DNA from: JADJLQ01 sp031417835
GTDB lineage: Bacteria > Bacteroidota > Bacteroidia > Chitinophagales > Saprospiraceae
Assembly (NCBI GenBank): GCA_031417835.1
Contig: JANOWJ010000166.1
Coordinates: 1-64,000, forward strand
Direction: 5' to 3'
DNA length: 64,000 nt
Below the pieces are notes generated by a model. It saw nothing but the letters and a program-made list of their open reading frames with translations, ran no database searches and was not told where the DNA came from. Each line of letters starts with the position of its first letter. The stretch's first letter is position 1. Below, one piece after another: positions 27,313 through 35,980 of the stretch. The translations under genes were made by a program, and so were the position numbers.

Positions 27313-28155
27313 TTATGGAATCAAAATATTATCAATAAGTCGTACCCCTTCGAGCCAGACTGCTGCGCATATTGCTTTTTGACCAGGCTCCTTCCAAGAA
27401 GTAACAGATTTGAGGCTTTCGATGTGTACAATCTGTACATACTCCGCTTTGAAGGGATCCTGATTGAGCACTTCAAAACAAGATGTACTAAGCGCTTCTG
27501 GTTGCTCGCGGTGTCGGCTTTCCACAGCATGCATCAATGTAGTATAGATCAAAGCAGCTTGCATGCGTCCTACGCTGCTCAGACGGACATTGCGGGATGA
27601 CATCGCTAGACCGTGAGGCTCTCTACTGGTGGCACAAACAACCAATTGCGTGGACATATTAAGTTTTTTTATCATATGTCCTATAATGGTAAATTGTTGG
27701 AAATCTTTTTGGCCCATATACAATCGATGCGGTTGCACTATGTCTAACAGCCGGTGCACTACCTGCACTACACCTTTGAAATGGCCTGGTCGATGCTCTC
27801 CTTCCATGACTTGATCCAATCCGTCCAGATCTAATATTACTTCTGGTAGATCAGTAGGATAGATTTCGGCAACAGAGGGGTAGAATAAAACTGCGCAACG
27901 AGCTTTACTCAGCAAAAAAGAATCAGCTTGAAGGGTACGGGGATATTTTTCCAAATCGCTAGCATCATTAAATTGAGTAGGATTGACAAATATGCTGCAT
28001 ACTGTGATTTCACTTTCCAGATTACTTTGCGCTATCAGGGATATATGCCCAGAGTGCAATGCACCCATAGTAGGTACAAATCCTATGGATCTACTATCAT
28101 TCTTTTGAATACTTAACCAAGTCTGAATTTCGGATACCGATCTGAATATAAGCAT
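27313..28155 (-). CDS. panC: pantothenate synthetase
   Basis: A 280-residue PanC that joins pantoate and beta-alanine with ATP. It shows FVPTMGALHSGHISLI with the nucleotidyltransferase HxGH, SIFVNPTQFN, EGEHRPGHFKGV, YMGQKDFQQF and MSSRNVRLS, all canonical. A -7-like box TATATTTA at 28159-28166 ends three bases before the ATG. In many Bacteroidota panC directly precedes panD; here a divergent secreted-protein gene lies between them, so each has its own promoter box. Confidence 0.96.
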   Translation of the reverse strand: MLIFRSVSEIQTWLSIQKNDSRSIGFVPTMGALHSGHISLIAQSNLESEITVCSIFVNPTQFNDASDLEKYPRTLQADSFLLSKARCAVLFYPSVAEIYPTDLPEVILDLDGLDQVMEGEHRPGHFKGVVQVVHRLLDIVQPHRLYMGQKDFQQFTIIGHMIKKLNMSTQLVVCATSREPHGLAMSSRNVRLSSVGRMQAALIYTTLMHAVESRHREQPEALSTSCFEVLNQDPFKAEYVQIVHIESLKSVTSWKEPGQKAICAAVWLEGVRLIDNILIP

Positions 28156-28158
28156 GCA

Positions 28159-28166
28159 TAAATATA
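28159..28166 (-). promoter_or_regulatory. -7 box of panC
   Basis: TATATTTA, one base off TAnnTTTG, ends three bases before the panC ATG, the same spacing as at the WYL gene. No clear -33 TTG is evident. Confidence 0.4.
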
Positions 28167-28295
28167 GGTATGGCTGATAATAAAATCACCCTTTATTCAT
28201 TTACATTCAAATAAGACCATCAGGCTAAAATGAAAATCATAAATATCTAGAAGCCTTAAAATATATAAAGAAGGAGTTCGACTTGGCTATTCTAC

Positions 28296-28733
28296 TTATC
28301 TGATTTTTCGCTCTCGGATATCTTCCACATCTATACTGTGGACACCATCTTTTTGGCCGGCCATGTACACAGCAGTCACATCAAGACTCGCAGCACTTTC
28401 CACCACCATAAATCCCTCAAAACCATGGATCAAGTGAATGCCAAATTCTCTGATTTGTTCGCACGAAAGGCTCAGCACTCCATCGGGTTTTAACTCAAAA
28501 GGAAGAAATTTAGAGATTTCAATCGGCCAGGCTATTTTGACTTTAAGCTTTACAGGTTTAGTCCATGGGTTGTGAATGTTGACTATAGTCTGGTAATTAC
28601 CTGGCAGAAAGGCTCGATTTTCAAGACTGGTACCGGGCACACTGCTCATACATATAAATTTTGCAGCGTACTGGAATTTTGGAGTGGTAGGTGCTACAAT
28701 GATTGCCTTTGAAGCGGATTTTTTAGTTGCCAT
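28296..28733 (-). CDS. conserved small beta-rich protein of unknown function
   Basis: A 145-residue protein with a lysine-rich start and no signal peptide. The pattern is FQYAAKFICMSS, then YQTIVNIHNPWTKPVKLKVK, LKPDGVLSLSC, and SLDVTAVYMAG followed by SIDVEDIRER. It resembles a group of small hypothetical bacterial proteins with the same order of motifs (YAAKF..., INIHNP..., LDV.AVYT) that I recall without a functional name. Alternating strands suggest one beta sandwich. It stands alone, downstream of the tRNA-Cys terminator. Confidence 0.7.
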   Translation of the reverse strand: MATKKSASKAIIVAPTTPKFQYAAKFICMSSVPGTSLENRAFLPGNYQTIVNIHNPWTKPVKLKVKIAWPIEISKFLPFELKPDGVLSLSCEQIREFGIHLIHGFEGFMVVESAASLDVTAVYMAGQKDGVHSIDVEDIRERKIR

Positions 28734-28883
28734 GATTTGTTTTTTTATGGGTTACTATTTCAATAATGTAAGCAGTTGATAAAAAATTACGTGTTTAACG
28801 TTAAAGTTTATTGCCGATGCCATCGAGCATTTTCTCTAGATTAACGCCAAAAGACCAAATGCATAGCCCCATCAAGACTAAGA

Positions 28884-28922
28884 ACAAAAAAAAGACCCTT
28901 CTATCTAAGATAAAAGGGTCTT
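28884..28922 (-). terminator. tRNA-Cys terminator
   Basis: On the minus strand AAGACCCTT pairs perfectly with AAGGGTCTT around a 13-base loop and is followed by eight Ts. It begins six bases after the tRNA 3' end. Confidence 0.85.
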
Positions 28923-28928
28923 AAGGGG

Positions 28929-28999
28929 AGGTCGGAAGCGGATTCGAACCGCTGTACAAGGTTTTGCAGACCTCTGCCTGACCGCTCGGCCACCCGACC
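28929..28999 (-). tRNA. tRNA-Cys (GCA)
   Basis: A 71-base cloverleaf: acceptor GGTCGGG / TCCGACC (one G-U pair), anticodon stem GAGGT / ACCTT with loop CTGCAAA (anticodon GCA), T arm GCGG-TTCGAAT-CCGC, and discriminator U as expected for Cys. CCA is not encoded. It has its own promoter and terminator. Confidence 0.95.
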
Positions 29000-29012
29000 A
29001 TATAAAGTGGTG

Positions 29013-29043
29013 CAAAGATAGGGAATTATCGGGAACAACAAAA
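29013..29043 (-). promoter_or_regulatory. tRNA-Cys promoter
   Basis: TTTTG (29039-29043), an 18-base spacer, then TATCTTTG followed by CACC (29013-29020): the best -33/-7 pair in the window. It lies 13 bases before the tRNA 5' end. Confidence 0.85.
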
Positions 29044-29156
29044 CGCTGCTTAATTGAATGGGGGCATGATAAAATGCAGGTTTCATAGCTCGGCTTCTTA
29101 ATTAGATAACATTAACTCAATCTGGAAGAAACACGGGATCAAGACATTAGCGGCAG

Positions 29157-30251
29157 ATGCCTTTAAGTACATACGCAATATTTGAGTCTTCAGAATCGGA
29201 ATTGATTTTAGATCATGGTCTTACACCTGAATTGAAGGAAGGTGAACTTTTAGTAAAAATTGCTTTTACTACGCTATGCAGAAGTGATATGTACACCTAT
29301 ACCGGGGTACGACATGAGCATGTGCCCACTATATTGGGTCATGAGATCGTGGGTCATATAGAAAGTTTTGGGCCTCATACTTCGACTCAAGACCTTCGAG
29401 GCCAAAATCTGGTCATTGGCTCGAAAATAACCTGGGCTATTTATGCCAGTGACCCTCATTCTAGATCTGCGCAAAGAGGGATTCCTCAAAAAGCAGAAGG
29501 GCTTTTTAAATACGGTCATGAACGCATCACCTCAGAAAGTAATTTCCATGGTGGACTCAGTGAATATATCGTATTGCGTAAAAACACCCCGATCATCCGC
29601 CTACAGGACGATCTCCCGGATGCAATTGCGGCTATGATCAATTGTGCAGTAGCTACTGTATCAGGAGCGATGCGGCTTGCTGGACATATCAAAAATCAAC
29701 AGGTGTTGATCAATGGTGCAGGTATGTTAGGCCTGATCGCATGTGCCATGGCGAAAGTGATGGGTGCTCAAAATATACTTGTATTAGATGCCGATGTGGC
29801 TAGAGCTGAAATGGCTAAAAATTTTGGAGCCGATGATGTCGCCGGTGGCGAGGACATTGCGAAGGCTATAGCTGATTGTGTACAAGATGATCCATCCGGC
29901 AGGCATCGCATCAATGTGCTATTAGAGTTTAGTGGTATACCTCAAGCTATTGAAAACACGTTAAGTACACTCGACATAGGAGGGGTAGCCGTATGGGTAG
30001 GCGCCACATTTCCTCAGGATAATATTGTCATCAATGCAGAATATATCGTCAGAAGACTCTTGACGATCAAAGGGCTTCATAATTACAATGCTCAGGACCT
30101 CATCCATGCTGTGGAGTTTATAGAGCAACATCATATGACTTATGATTTTAATCGATTGATAGCGCGTGTATATCCACTGGCCCAAGTCAATGATGCCTTT
30201 AGATATGCTGTGTGCAATAATCCCTATAGAGTGGGCATCAAAATAAATTAA
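29157..30251 (+). CDS. HpnZ-type zinc alcohol dehydrogenase (phosphonate-associated)
   Basis: A 364-residue medium-chain dehydrogenase like the phosphonate-catabolism-associated alcohol dehydrogenases (TIGR03366, HpnZ). Catalytic zinc ligands are C41, H62 and E63 (GHE); the Rossmann part has INGAGMLGLIACAMAKVMG. The lobe that normally carries four structural-zinc cysteines reads SDPHSRSAQRGIPQKAEG-like here and lacks them, although the neighbouring RGIPQKAEGLFKYGHE layout is kept. The HAD hydrolase gene follows after seven bases. The likely role is oxidising a hydroxyalkylphosphonate; the substrate is inferred. Confidence 0.82.
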   Translation: MPLSTYAIFESSESELILDHGLTPELKEGELLVKIAFTTLCRSDMYTYTGVRHEHVPTILGHEIVGHIESFGPHTSTQDLRGQNLVIGSKITWAIYASDPHSRSAQRGIPQKAEGLFKYGHERITSESNFHGGLSEYIVLRKNTPIIRLQDDLPDAIAAMINCAVATVSGAMRLAGHIKNQQVLINGAGMLGLIACAMAKVMGAQNILVLDADVARAEMAKNFGADDVAGGEDIAKAIADCVQDDPSGRHRINVLLEFSGIPQAIENTLSTLDIGGVAVWVGATFPQDNIVINAEYIVRRLLTIKGLHNYNAQDLIHAVEFIEQHHMTYDFNRLIARVYPLAQVNDAFRYAVCNNPYRVGIKIN

Positions 30252-30258
30252 ACTAAGG

Positions 30259-30987
30259 GTGATGGGGAAAATAAGTTTGGTTGTTTTTGATCTCTCCGGT
30301 ACTGCGGTCACAGATGACAATGCTGTGGCCAAGTGTATGTATCAAGGAGCTAACCATTTTGGAGTCAACGCCTCTTTAGAAGACTTTGAAAAAACAATTG
30401 GTACCAATAAGATTCATCTCTATGAGCATATGATCGCAAGAGATCATGGGGAGACAGTTGATATCGCTCAATTGGAAAAACACCGCTATCCGCAGTATAG
30501 AGATCAGGCGATGATGATGTTCAACTACTATTCTGAATTGATGATAGCATATTATGAGCAAGAGGTCATTGCAATGCCTGGAGCTGAGGAGACCTTTGTA
30601 TGGTGCAAGTCACTTGGCATCAAAGTAGCTACGGATACGGGATTTCATCGGGCGGTCCATTTGTCTATCATGAAAGGATTATTGTGGAAAGAACGTGGGC
30701 TGGTAGACCTGGCGCTGGATGTAGATGATACGAATGGAATCGGTAGGCCATCGCCTTATCTGATATTTAAAGCCATGACTGAGCTGGGTATACAGAGCGT
30801 ACACGAGGTCATAAAGATCGGGGATACTCCAGCGGATTTACTCTCCGGCTATCATGCAGGTTGTATCGCAAATATTGGTGTGTTGAGTGGTGCCAACTCT
30901 CAAAAAGTATTATTTCAATACCCACATACCCACCTTATATCCAGTGTCGCAGACTTGCCAGAATTGATCACTAAAGAATTTTTATAG
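30259..30987 (+). CDS. phosphonatase-like HAD hydrolase
   Basis: A 242-residue HAD-superfamily enzyme like TIGR03351 phosphonatase-like hydrolases. The nucleophile is D10 in VVFDLSGTAV; the second Asp of DxD is replaced by Ser, where phosphonatases have Ala. Motif II is TDTGFHR, and motif IV is KIGDTPADLLSG. It probably cleaves a C-P or P-O bond of a small phosphonate or phosphate ester. It is packed between the HpnZ-like gene (7 bases) and the DUF5690 gene (2 bases) as one operon. Confidence 0.87.
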   Translation: MMGKISLVVFDLSGTAVTDDNAVAKCMYQGANHFGVNASLEDFEKTIGTNKIHLYEHMIARDHGETVDIAQLEKHRYPQYRDQAMMMFNYYSELMIAYYEQEVIAMPGAEETFVWCKSLGIKVATDTGFHRAVHLSIMKGLLWKERGLVDLALDVDDTNGIGRPSPYLIFKAMTELGIQSVHEVIKIGDTPADLLSGYHAGCIANIGVLSGANSQKVLFQYPHTHLISSVADLPELITKEFL

Positions 30988-30989
30988 AT

Positions 30990-32294
30990 ATGCCGCTCAG
31001 TCTCCCAAGTACATCAAATACGAAAAAAACCACCTCCGGCACGATGGTAGCTTTCCATGCCTCCATGGCTGCATTTATTACCTACATGAGTATGTATGCG
31101 TTCAGAAAACCATTCACTGCGGCTACATATGATGGATTACAACTCTGGGCCATAGATTATAAAATAGTATTGATCATCAGCCAGTTGATAGGCTATACCT
31201 TATCAAAATATATAGGGATAAAATTAATTTCGGAATTAAAAGCAGATCAGCGTATAAAGACGCTGGTCCTCTTGATGGGCATAGCCTGGGGGTCTTTATT
31301 ATTATTTGCCATAGTGCCTTATCCTTATAATTTTCCTTTTATGTTTCTTAATGGTTTGCCCTTGGGATTAATATGGGGAGTCGTATTTAGTTTTTTAGAA
31401 GGTCGAAGATGTACAGAATTATTAGGCGCTGTCATGGCTTCCAGTTTTATTGTATCCTCTGGATTAGTGAAAGCTGTTGGGAAATATTTGATTGAAATCA
31501 GACAGGTAGACGACCTTTGGATGCCATTTATCACAGGATTGATTTTTTTACCCATTTTGTATTTAGGTATTCAATTATTAAAACGAGTACCCCCTCCGGA
31601 TGAACAAGATATTGAGCTGCGATCGATTCGGGAGCCAATGGATCGAGAAGATCGTATAATTTTTATTCGAAAATTTGGCCTTGGTATATTTCTCTTGATC
31701 CTCATATATGTCGCCTTGACTGTCTTTAGAGAGTTGAGAGACAATTTTGCAGTAGAGTTTTGGACAGATTTGGGCTACGGTCAGACCCCGGAAGTGCTGA
31801 TCCTATCGGAGGTGCCTATAGCTATAGCAGTATTGATCATTATAGCAGGTATGATATGGATTAAAAACAATAAGATTGCATTTTATGCTACAATCTGGAC
31901 TTTTGTATGCTGTGGATTACTCCTCATCTTGACCACCACTTTATTTGTATCACAAACTATCGGTCCATGGTCCTGGATGATCATCGGAGGATTTATGATG
32001 TACTTACCCTATATCGCTTTTCATACCATCTTGTATGAACGCTGGATAGCTCATTTTAGGTTCAAAAGCAACATTGGATTCTTAATGTATTTATCTGACG
32101 CTGCGGGATATCTGGGTGGTACTGCCATCTTGTTGTACAAAAACTTTGGTCGACCAGAAATTCGCTGGCTATATTTTTTTAAATCGACATCGTACGTAGT
32201 CGGATTTGCTATGATGGTATTAGCTTTAGGGGCTTGGATTTTTTTTAACAGTATGGAGCCTAGGCGCGTTAAAACAAAATTATATGCCGCTTGA
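30990..32294 (+). CDS. DUF5690 MFS-like membrane protein
   Basis: A 434-residue membrane protein with about twelve hydrophobic segments, matching DUF5690. The N-terminus SMYAFRKPFTAATYDG recalls organophosphate:phosphate antiporters (GlpT/UhpT-like MFS), and a second half starts near residue 225 after a charged loop (IELRSIREPMDREDRIIFIR). Together with the preceding enzymes it suggests uptake of an organophosphonate or organophosphate. Substrate assignment is inference from context. Confidence 0.82.
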   Translation: MPLSLPSTSNTKKTTSGTMVAFHASMAAFITYMSMYAFRKPFTAATYDGLQLWAIDYKIVLIISQLIGYTLSKYIGIKLISELKADQRIKTLVLLMGIAWGSLLLFAIVPYPYNFPFMFLNGLPLGLIWGVVFSFLEGRRCTELLGAVMASSFIVSSGLVKAVGKYLIEIRQVDDLWMPFITGLIFLPILYLGIQLLKRVPPPDEQDIELRSIREPMDREDRIIFIRKFGLGIFLLILIYVALTVFRELRDNFAVEFWTDLGYGQTPEVLILSEVPIAIAVLIIIAGMIWIKNNKIAFYATIWTFVCCGLLLILTTTLFVSQTIGPWSWMIIGGFMMYLPYIAFHTILYERWIAHFRFKSNIGFLMYLSDAAGYLGGTAILLYKNFGRPEIRWLYFFKSTSYVVGFAMMVLALGAWIFFNSMEPRRVKTKLYAA

Positions 32295-32333
32295 TAGTTT
32301 CAATAGTTTTCTTTAACTCCGTACCCGATTGAA

Positions 32334-32362
32334 TTGACATGTTATATTAGATTTTATATTTA
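32334..32362 (+). promoter_or_regulatory. promoter of the YncE/phosphatase-like gene
   Basis: TTG (32334-32336), 18 bases, then TATATTTA (32355-32362), one base off TAnnTTTG. It sits 15 bases before the ATG at 32378, so this gene can be transcribed apart from the operon upstream. Confidence 0.5.
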
Positions 32363-32377
32363 TAAATTTATTCTTGT

Positions 32378-34786
32378 ATGAAAAAAATAATACTTGTTTT
32401 TACGTTTGCTATTTGGACGGTCTATAGCTTCGCGCAACTCTTGGGTGCTCAAATTAAATTGCCTAATGGGTGGAGCCTGAGCCCCGCAGGTACATCATTT
32501 CCATTGGGTGATCTGCCACTCAACATGGTCCTGAGCAAATCTTCAAAATATATGGCAGTGACTAATAATGGTCAAAGTATTCAGAGCATCCAGTTAATTG
32601 ATGTCAAAAAAGAAAAAGTGATCGACAGTATAGTTATTGCAAAGTCTTGGTTTGGACTTCAGTTTTCTGCTGATGAACGAATGTTATATGCTGCCGGAGG
32701 CCATGATAATCGAATTTTTAACTATGAAATTAAAAACGATCGGTTGGTTCTAGTCGATAGTATTATTTTAGGTAAAATTTGGCCTGAACGGATAGGTCCT
32801 GCAGGATTGGTGCTCGATGAAGTTCGTCAAAGAATGTATGTAGTCACGAAGGAAAATAATAGTCTGTACGTACTCGATCTTAAGACAAAATCAATCATTC
32901 AAAAATTAGGATTGGATGCTGAAGGGTATACTTGTTTACTCAGTCCTGATGGCAATGAATTATTTATCTCTTGCTGGGGTTGTGATCAGATTTTGACCTA
33001 TGATTTGAATAAAAATCTCTGGAAACCATCCATACCGGTAGGTGATAATCCAAATGAAATGATCATCAGTCGCGCCAGACAATTGCTTTATGTATGCAAT
33101 GCCAATGACAACAGCGTGTCTATCGTGGATCTAAAAACAAAAAAAGTAATTGAAACACTAGATGCGGCTTTATATCCCAATTCTCCAAGTGGCTCGACTA
33201 CGAATAGTTTGGCATTGGATGAAAAAAATAATCGACTTTATATAGCTAACGCGGATAACAATTGTTTGGCTGTATTTGATGTCAAAGTCAAGGGAAAAAG
33301 CCTTTCTAAGGGTTTTATACCAGTAGGGTGGTATCCAACCAGCGTGAGAGTGATCGGAAATAAGATATGGGTAGCCAATGGTAAGGGTTTGACTTCAAGA
33401 GCCAATCCATTTGGCCCTTCACCGCTCAGAAAAAGAGAAGATGTCATCCATCATGGCGGCATCACCAAAGATGGCAACGAAGTACAATATATCGGTGGTC
33501 TTTTTTTAGGTACGATGAGCATCATCCCGTCTCCTACTCCTCAAGCCATGGTAGCTTATACAAAGGCTGTATATCAAAATACTCCTTATTCATTACAGAA
33601 AATGGAAATGGCAGATACCTTGGCTACTGGGTTTCCAATCCCAATGAAAAATACTCAAAAATCACCAATCAAATATGTATTCTATGTCATCAAAGAAAAT
33701 CGAACGTATGATCAAGTATTAGCTGATGTGCCTGGAGGCAATGGGGATACTTCACTTTTATTATTTGGCAAAAGCATTACACCTAATCAACACAGTCTAG
33801 TAGAATCATTTGTCTTATTGGATAACTTTTATGTGGATGCAGAAGTAAGTGCTGACGGCCACAATTGGAGTATGGGTGCATTGGCTAATGACTACCTTGA
33901 AAAAACGTGGCCTACCAGCTACGGCGGCCGAGGAGGTACATATGGTGGCGAAGGAGAACGCACTATTGCAAATAATAAAAACGGTTTTATTTGGAATAAT
34001 TGTCATCGCCATGGAGTAAGCTATCGAACGTATGGTGAATTTGCGGATGACGGAAAACCTAATATTCCAATACTCAAAGATCACTTCTGCAAAGATTTTC
34101 CCGGTTATAATCTTAGCATACGCGATACTTTTCGTTTCGGAATTTGGAAAAAAGATTTCGATTCACTCTTGAGTATCAATCAACTGCCTCAGTTCAATAC
34201 GGTTCGTTTTGGAAATGATCATACCGAGGGCATGCGCAAAGGCAGACCATCCCCATACGCGCATGTAGCAGACAATGATCTGGCCGTAGGGATGTTTGTA
34301 GCAGCATTAGCTCAAAGTCCCATTTGGAATGAAACTGTTGTTTTTATATTGGAGGATGATGCACAAAACGGAGCTGATCATGTCGATGCTCATCGGAGTA
34401 CGGCATATGTAGCAGGCGGCTTTGTCAAGCGCAAGTTTATAGATCATACGATGTATTCGACTTCATCTGTTTTACGCACGATAGAGTTGATCTTAGGTAT
34501 GGCTCCTATGACTCAATATGATGCCGCTGCTACCCCGATGTGGCGATGCTTTGACTCCATCCCTAAACCATTTAACTTCAAGCCGATCATCCCTGAAATT
34601 GACTTTGACGAAAAAAATACAGCGATGAATGAATGGCAGCGACGCTCAGAGTTGTTTGATTTTGCCAAAGAAGATACCAATAATGATATCGAATTCAATA
34701 AGGTTTTGTGGCATGGATTGAAAGGCTCTTTGCCATTCCCAGGACCCAGAAGAGCTGCCTTCGTGCGGTTGATAGATGTCGATTAG
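32378..34786 (+). CDS. exported YncE-propeller/alkaline-phosphatase-superfamily protein
   Basis: An 802-residue secreted protein. After a signal peptide (ILVFTFAIWTVYSFAQ) residues about 40-345 form a YncE-like seven-bladed propeller (MYVVTKENNSLYVLDLKTKS; YVCNANDNSVSIVDLKTKK). From about 430 a phosphoesterase domain of the alkaline-phosphatase superfamily begins with IKENRTYDQ and continues with VSADGHNWSMG and, near 660, EDDAQNGADHVDAHRS. It may release phosphate or cleave phosphonates or phosphate esters in the periplasm, feeding the transporter and HAD enzyme encoded upstream. The two-domain fusion is known in Bacteroidota; the substrate is not. Confidence 0.85.
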   Translation: MKKIILVFTFAIWTVYSFAQLLGAQIKLPNGWSLSPAGTSFPLGDLPLNMVLSKSSKYMAVTNNGQSIQSIQLIDVKKEKVIDSIVIAKSWFGLQFSADERMLYAAGGHDNRIFNYEIKNDRLVLVDSIILGKIWPERIGPAGLVLDEVRQRMYVVTKENNSLYVLDLKTKSIIQKLGLDAEGYTCLLSPDGNELFISCWGCDQILTYDLNKNLWKPSIPVGDNPNEMIISRARQLLYVCNANDNSVSIVDLKTKKVIETLDAALYPNSPSGSTTNSLALDEKNNRLYIANADNNCLAVFDVKVKGKSLSKGFIPVGWYPTSVRVIGNKIWVANGKGLTSRANPFGPSPLRKREDVIHHGGITKDGNEVQYIGGLFLGTMSIIPSPTPQAMVAYTKAVYQNTPYSLQKMEMADTLATGFPIPMKNTQKSPIKYVFYVIKENRTYDQVLADVPGGNGDTSLLLFGKSITPNQHSLVESFVLLDNFYVDAEVSADGHNWSMGALANDYLEKTWPTSYGGRGGTYGGEGERTIANNKNGFIWNNCHRHGVSYRTYGEFADDGKPNIPILKDHFCKDFPGYNLSIRDTFRFGIWKKDFDSLLSINQLPQFNTVRFGNDHTEGMRKGRPSPYAHVADNDLAVGMFVAALAQSPIWNETVVFILEDDAQNGADHVDAHRSTAYVAGGFVKRKFIDHTMYSTSSVLRTIELILGMAPMTQYDAAATPMWRCFDSIPKPFNFKPIIPEIDFDEKNTAMNEWQRRSELFDFAKEDTNNDIEFNKVLWHGLKGSLPFPGPRRAAFVRLIDVD

Positions 34787-34906
34787 TCTTTTTGCAGAAG
34801 GTCTTTTTATTCAGGTTAAAATCGTAGAAAACCTCAGCTCAAACGAATATCTATCCACTCATTTAAGGAATTTATTATTTTAAGAGAGGTCGAGATGAGC
34901 TAATCA

Positions 34907-35980
34907 TTGACTACCTTAGTGCAAACGATTGCGCTTTTGAAGAAACGGGTAACATTGACTGATATCGCTGCTGAGCTGAATACTACACCTGCCACGGTGT
35001 CAAGAGCACTGCAAGATCATCCTCGCATCAGTGTGGAAATGAAAAAAAGAGTGCTTGAATGCGCCGAAAGACACCATTTTAAAATAAACAAAATAGCTTC
35101 TTCATTGCGGTCAGGCAAGACGCATGTCATCGGGGTAATGATACCCAGTGTAGAAATCAATTTTTTTGGATCCGTAGTGCATGGTATTGAGAGTTTGGCC
35201 AATTTAGAAGGGTATACCATATTGATCTACCAGACAAATGAATTGATAGAATATGAGATCAAAGGACTAGAGACTTTTATATCTGCGGGAGTCGACGGCA
35301 TCCTCGTTAGTCCCTCTAAACAAACGAAGGACTATTCTCACTTCGTTTCTATAAAAAATAGAGGAATTCCTATTGTTTTTTTTGATCGACATCATGATTT
35401 ATTGGGCATACCCGGTGTGGCCATAGATGATCTCAAAGGAGCTTATATGGCTACTGCTCATCTTATAAGCCAGGGATATAAAAACATAGCTCATATCGCT
35501 GGTCCTTTGCACGTAAAAATATTTCATGATCGACTTTTGGGCTATAAAAAAGCACTATTTGAATATGGTGTGAAAATGGTCGATTCAAATTTATTTATTG
35601 GCAACGTATCCATAGACGCGGGTCGTACAGGAGTAGAAGTTTTATTTGATCAAAAAAACAAACCGGATGCCATATTTGCCGTTGAAGATTTTACGGCTTT
35701 AGGGGTTATCAAAGAATTAAAACATAGACGCATCAGGATCCCTGAAGAATGTGCAGTCATAGGATTCGCAAATGAACAATTTGGCCAGCACATCACGCCT
35801 AGCCTCTCTACGATTGACCAACAGACTGTAAAGATGGGTGAGGCCGCTTTTAATTTATTGTTGTCGCTGGTCAGTAATCCGAGGTTTATGGAAAGCCACA
35901 ATCTGCAAAATATTAAATTGGAGCCAATTGCTTTTTTTAGAGACTCTTCCTTAAAGAAAAAAAGTCATGTCGATATATAA
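34907..35980 (+). CDS. LacI-family transcriptional regulator
   Basis: A 357-residue regulator. The helix-turn-helix VTLTDIAAELNTTPATVSRA is followed by a periplasmic-binding-protein-like sensor domain (VIGVMIPSVEINFFGSVVHG; GIPIVFFDRHHD; AVIGFANEQFGQHITPSLST). No ATG is near the start: TTG at 34907 opens the frame, and TTG at 34937 would give MKKRVTLTDIA, the usual LacI length, so the latter is also likely. It overlaps the GH53 gene by 14 bases and is followed by galK, so it probably controls galactan or galactose use. Confidence 0.88.
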   Translation: MTTLVQTIALLKKRVTLTDIAAELNTTPATVSRALQDHPRISVEMKKRVLECAERHHFKINKIASSLRSGKTHVIGVMIPSVEINFFGSVVHGIESLANLEGYTILIYQTNELIEYEIKGLETFISAGVDGILVSPSKQTKDYSHFVSIKNRGIPIVFFDRHHDLLGIPGVAIDDLKGAYMATAHLISQGYKNIAHIAGPLHVKIFHDRLLGYKKALFEYGVKMVDSNLFIGNVSIDAGRTGVEVLFDQKNKPDAIFAVEDFTALGVIKELKHRRIRIPEECAVIGFANEQFGQHITPSLSTIDQQTVKMGEAAFNLLLSLVSNPRFMESHNLQNIKLEPIAFFRDSSLKKKSHVDI

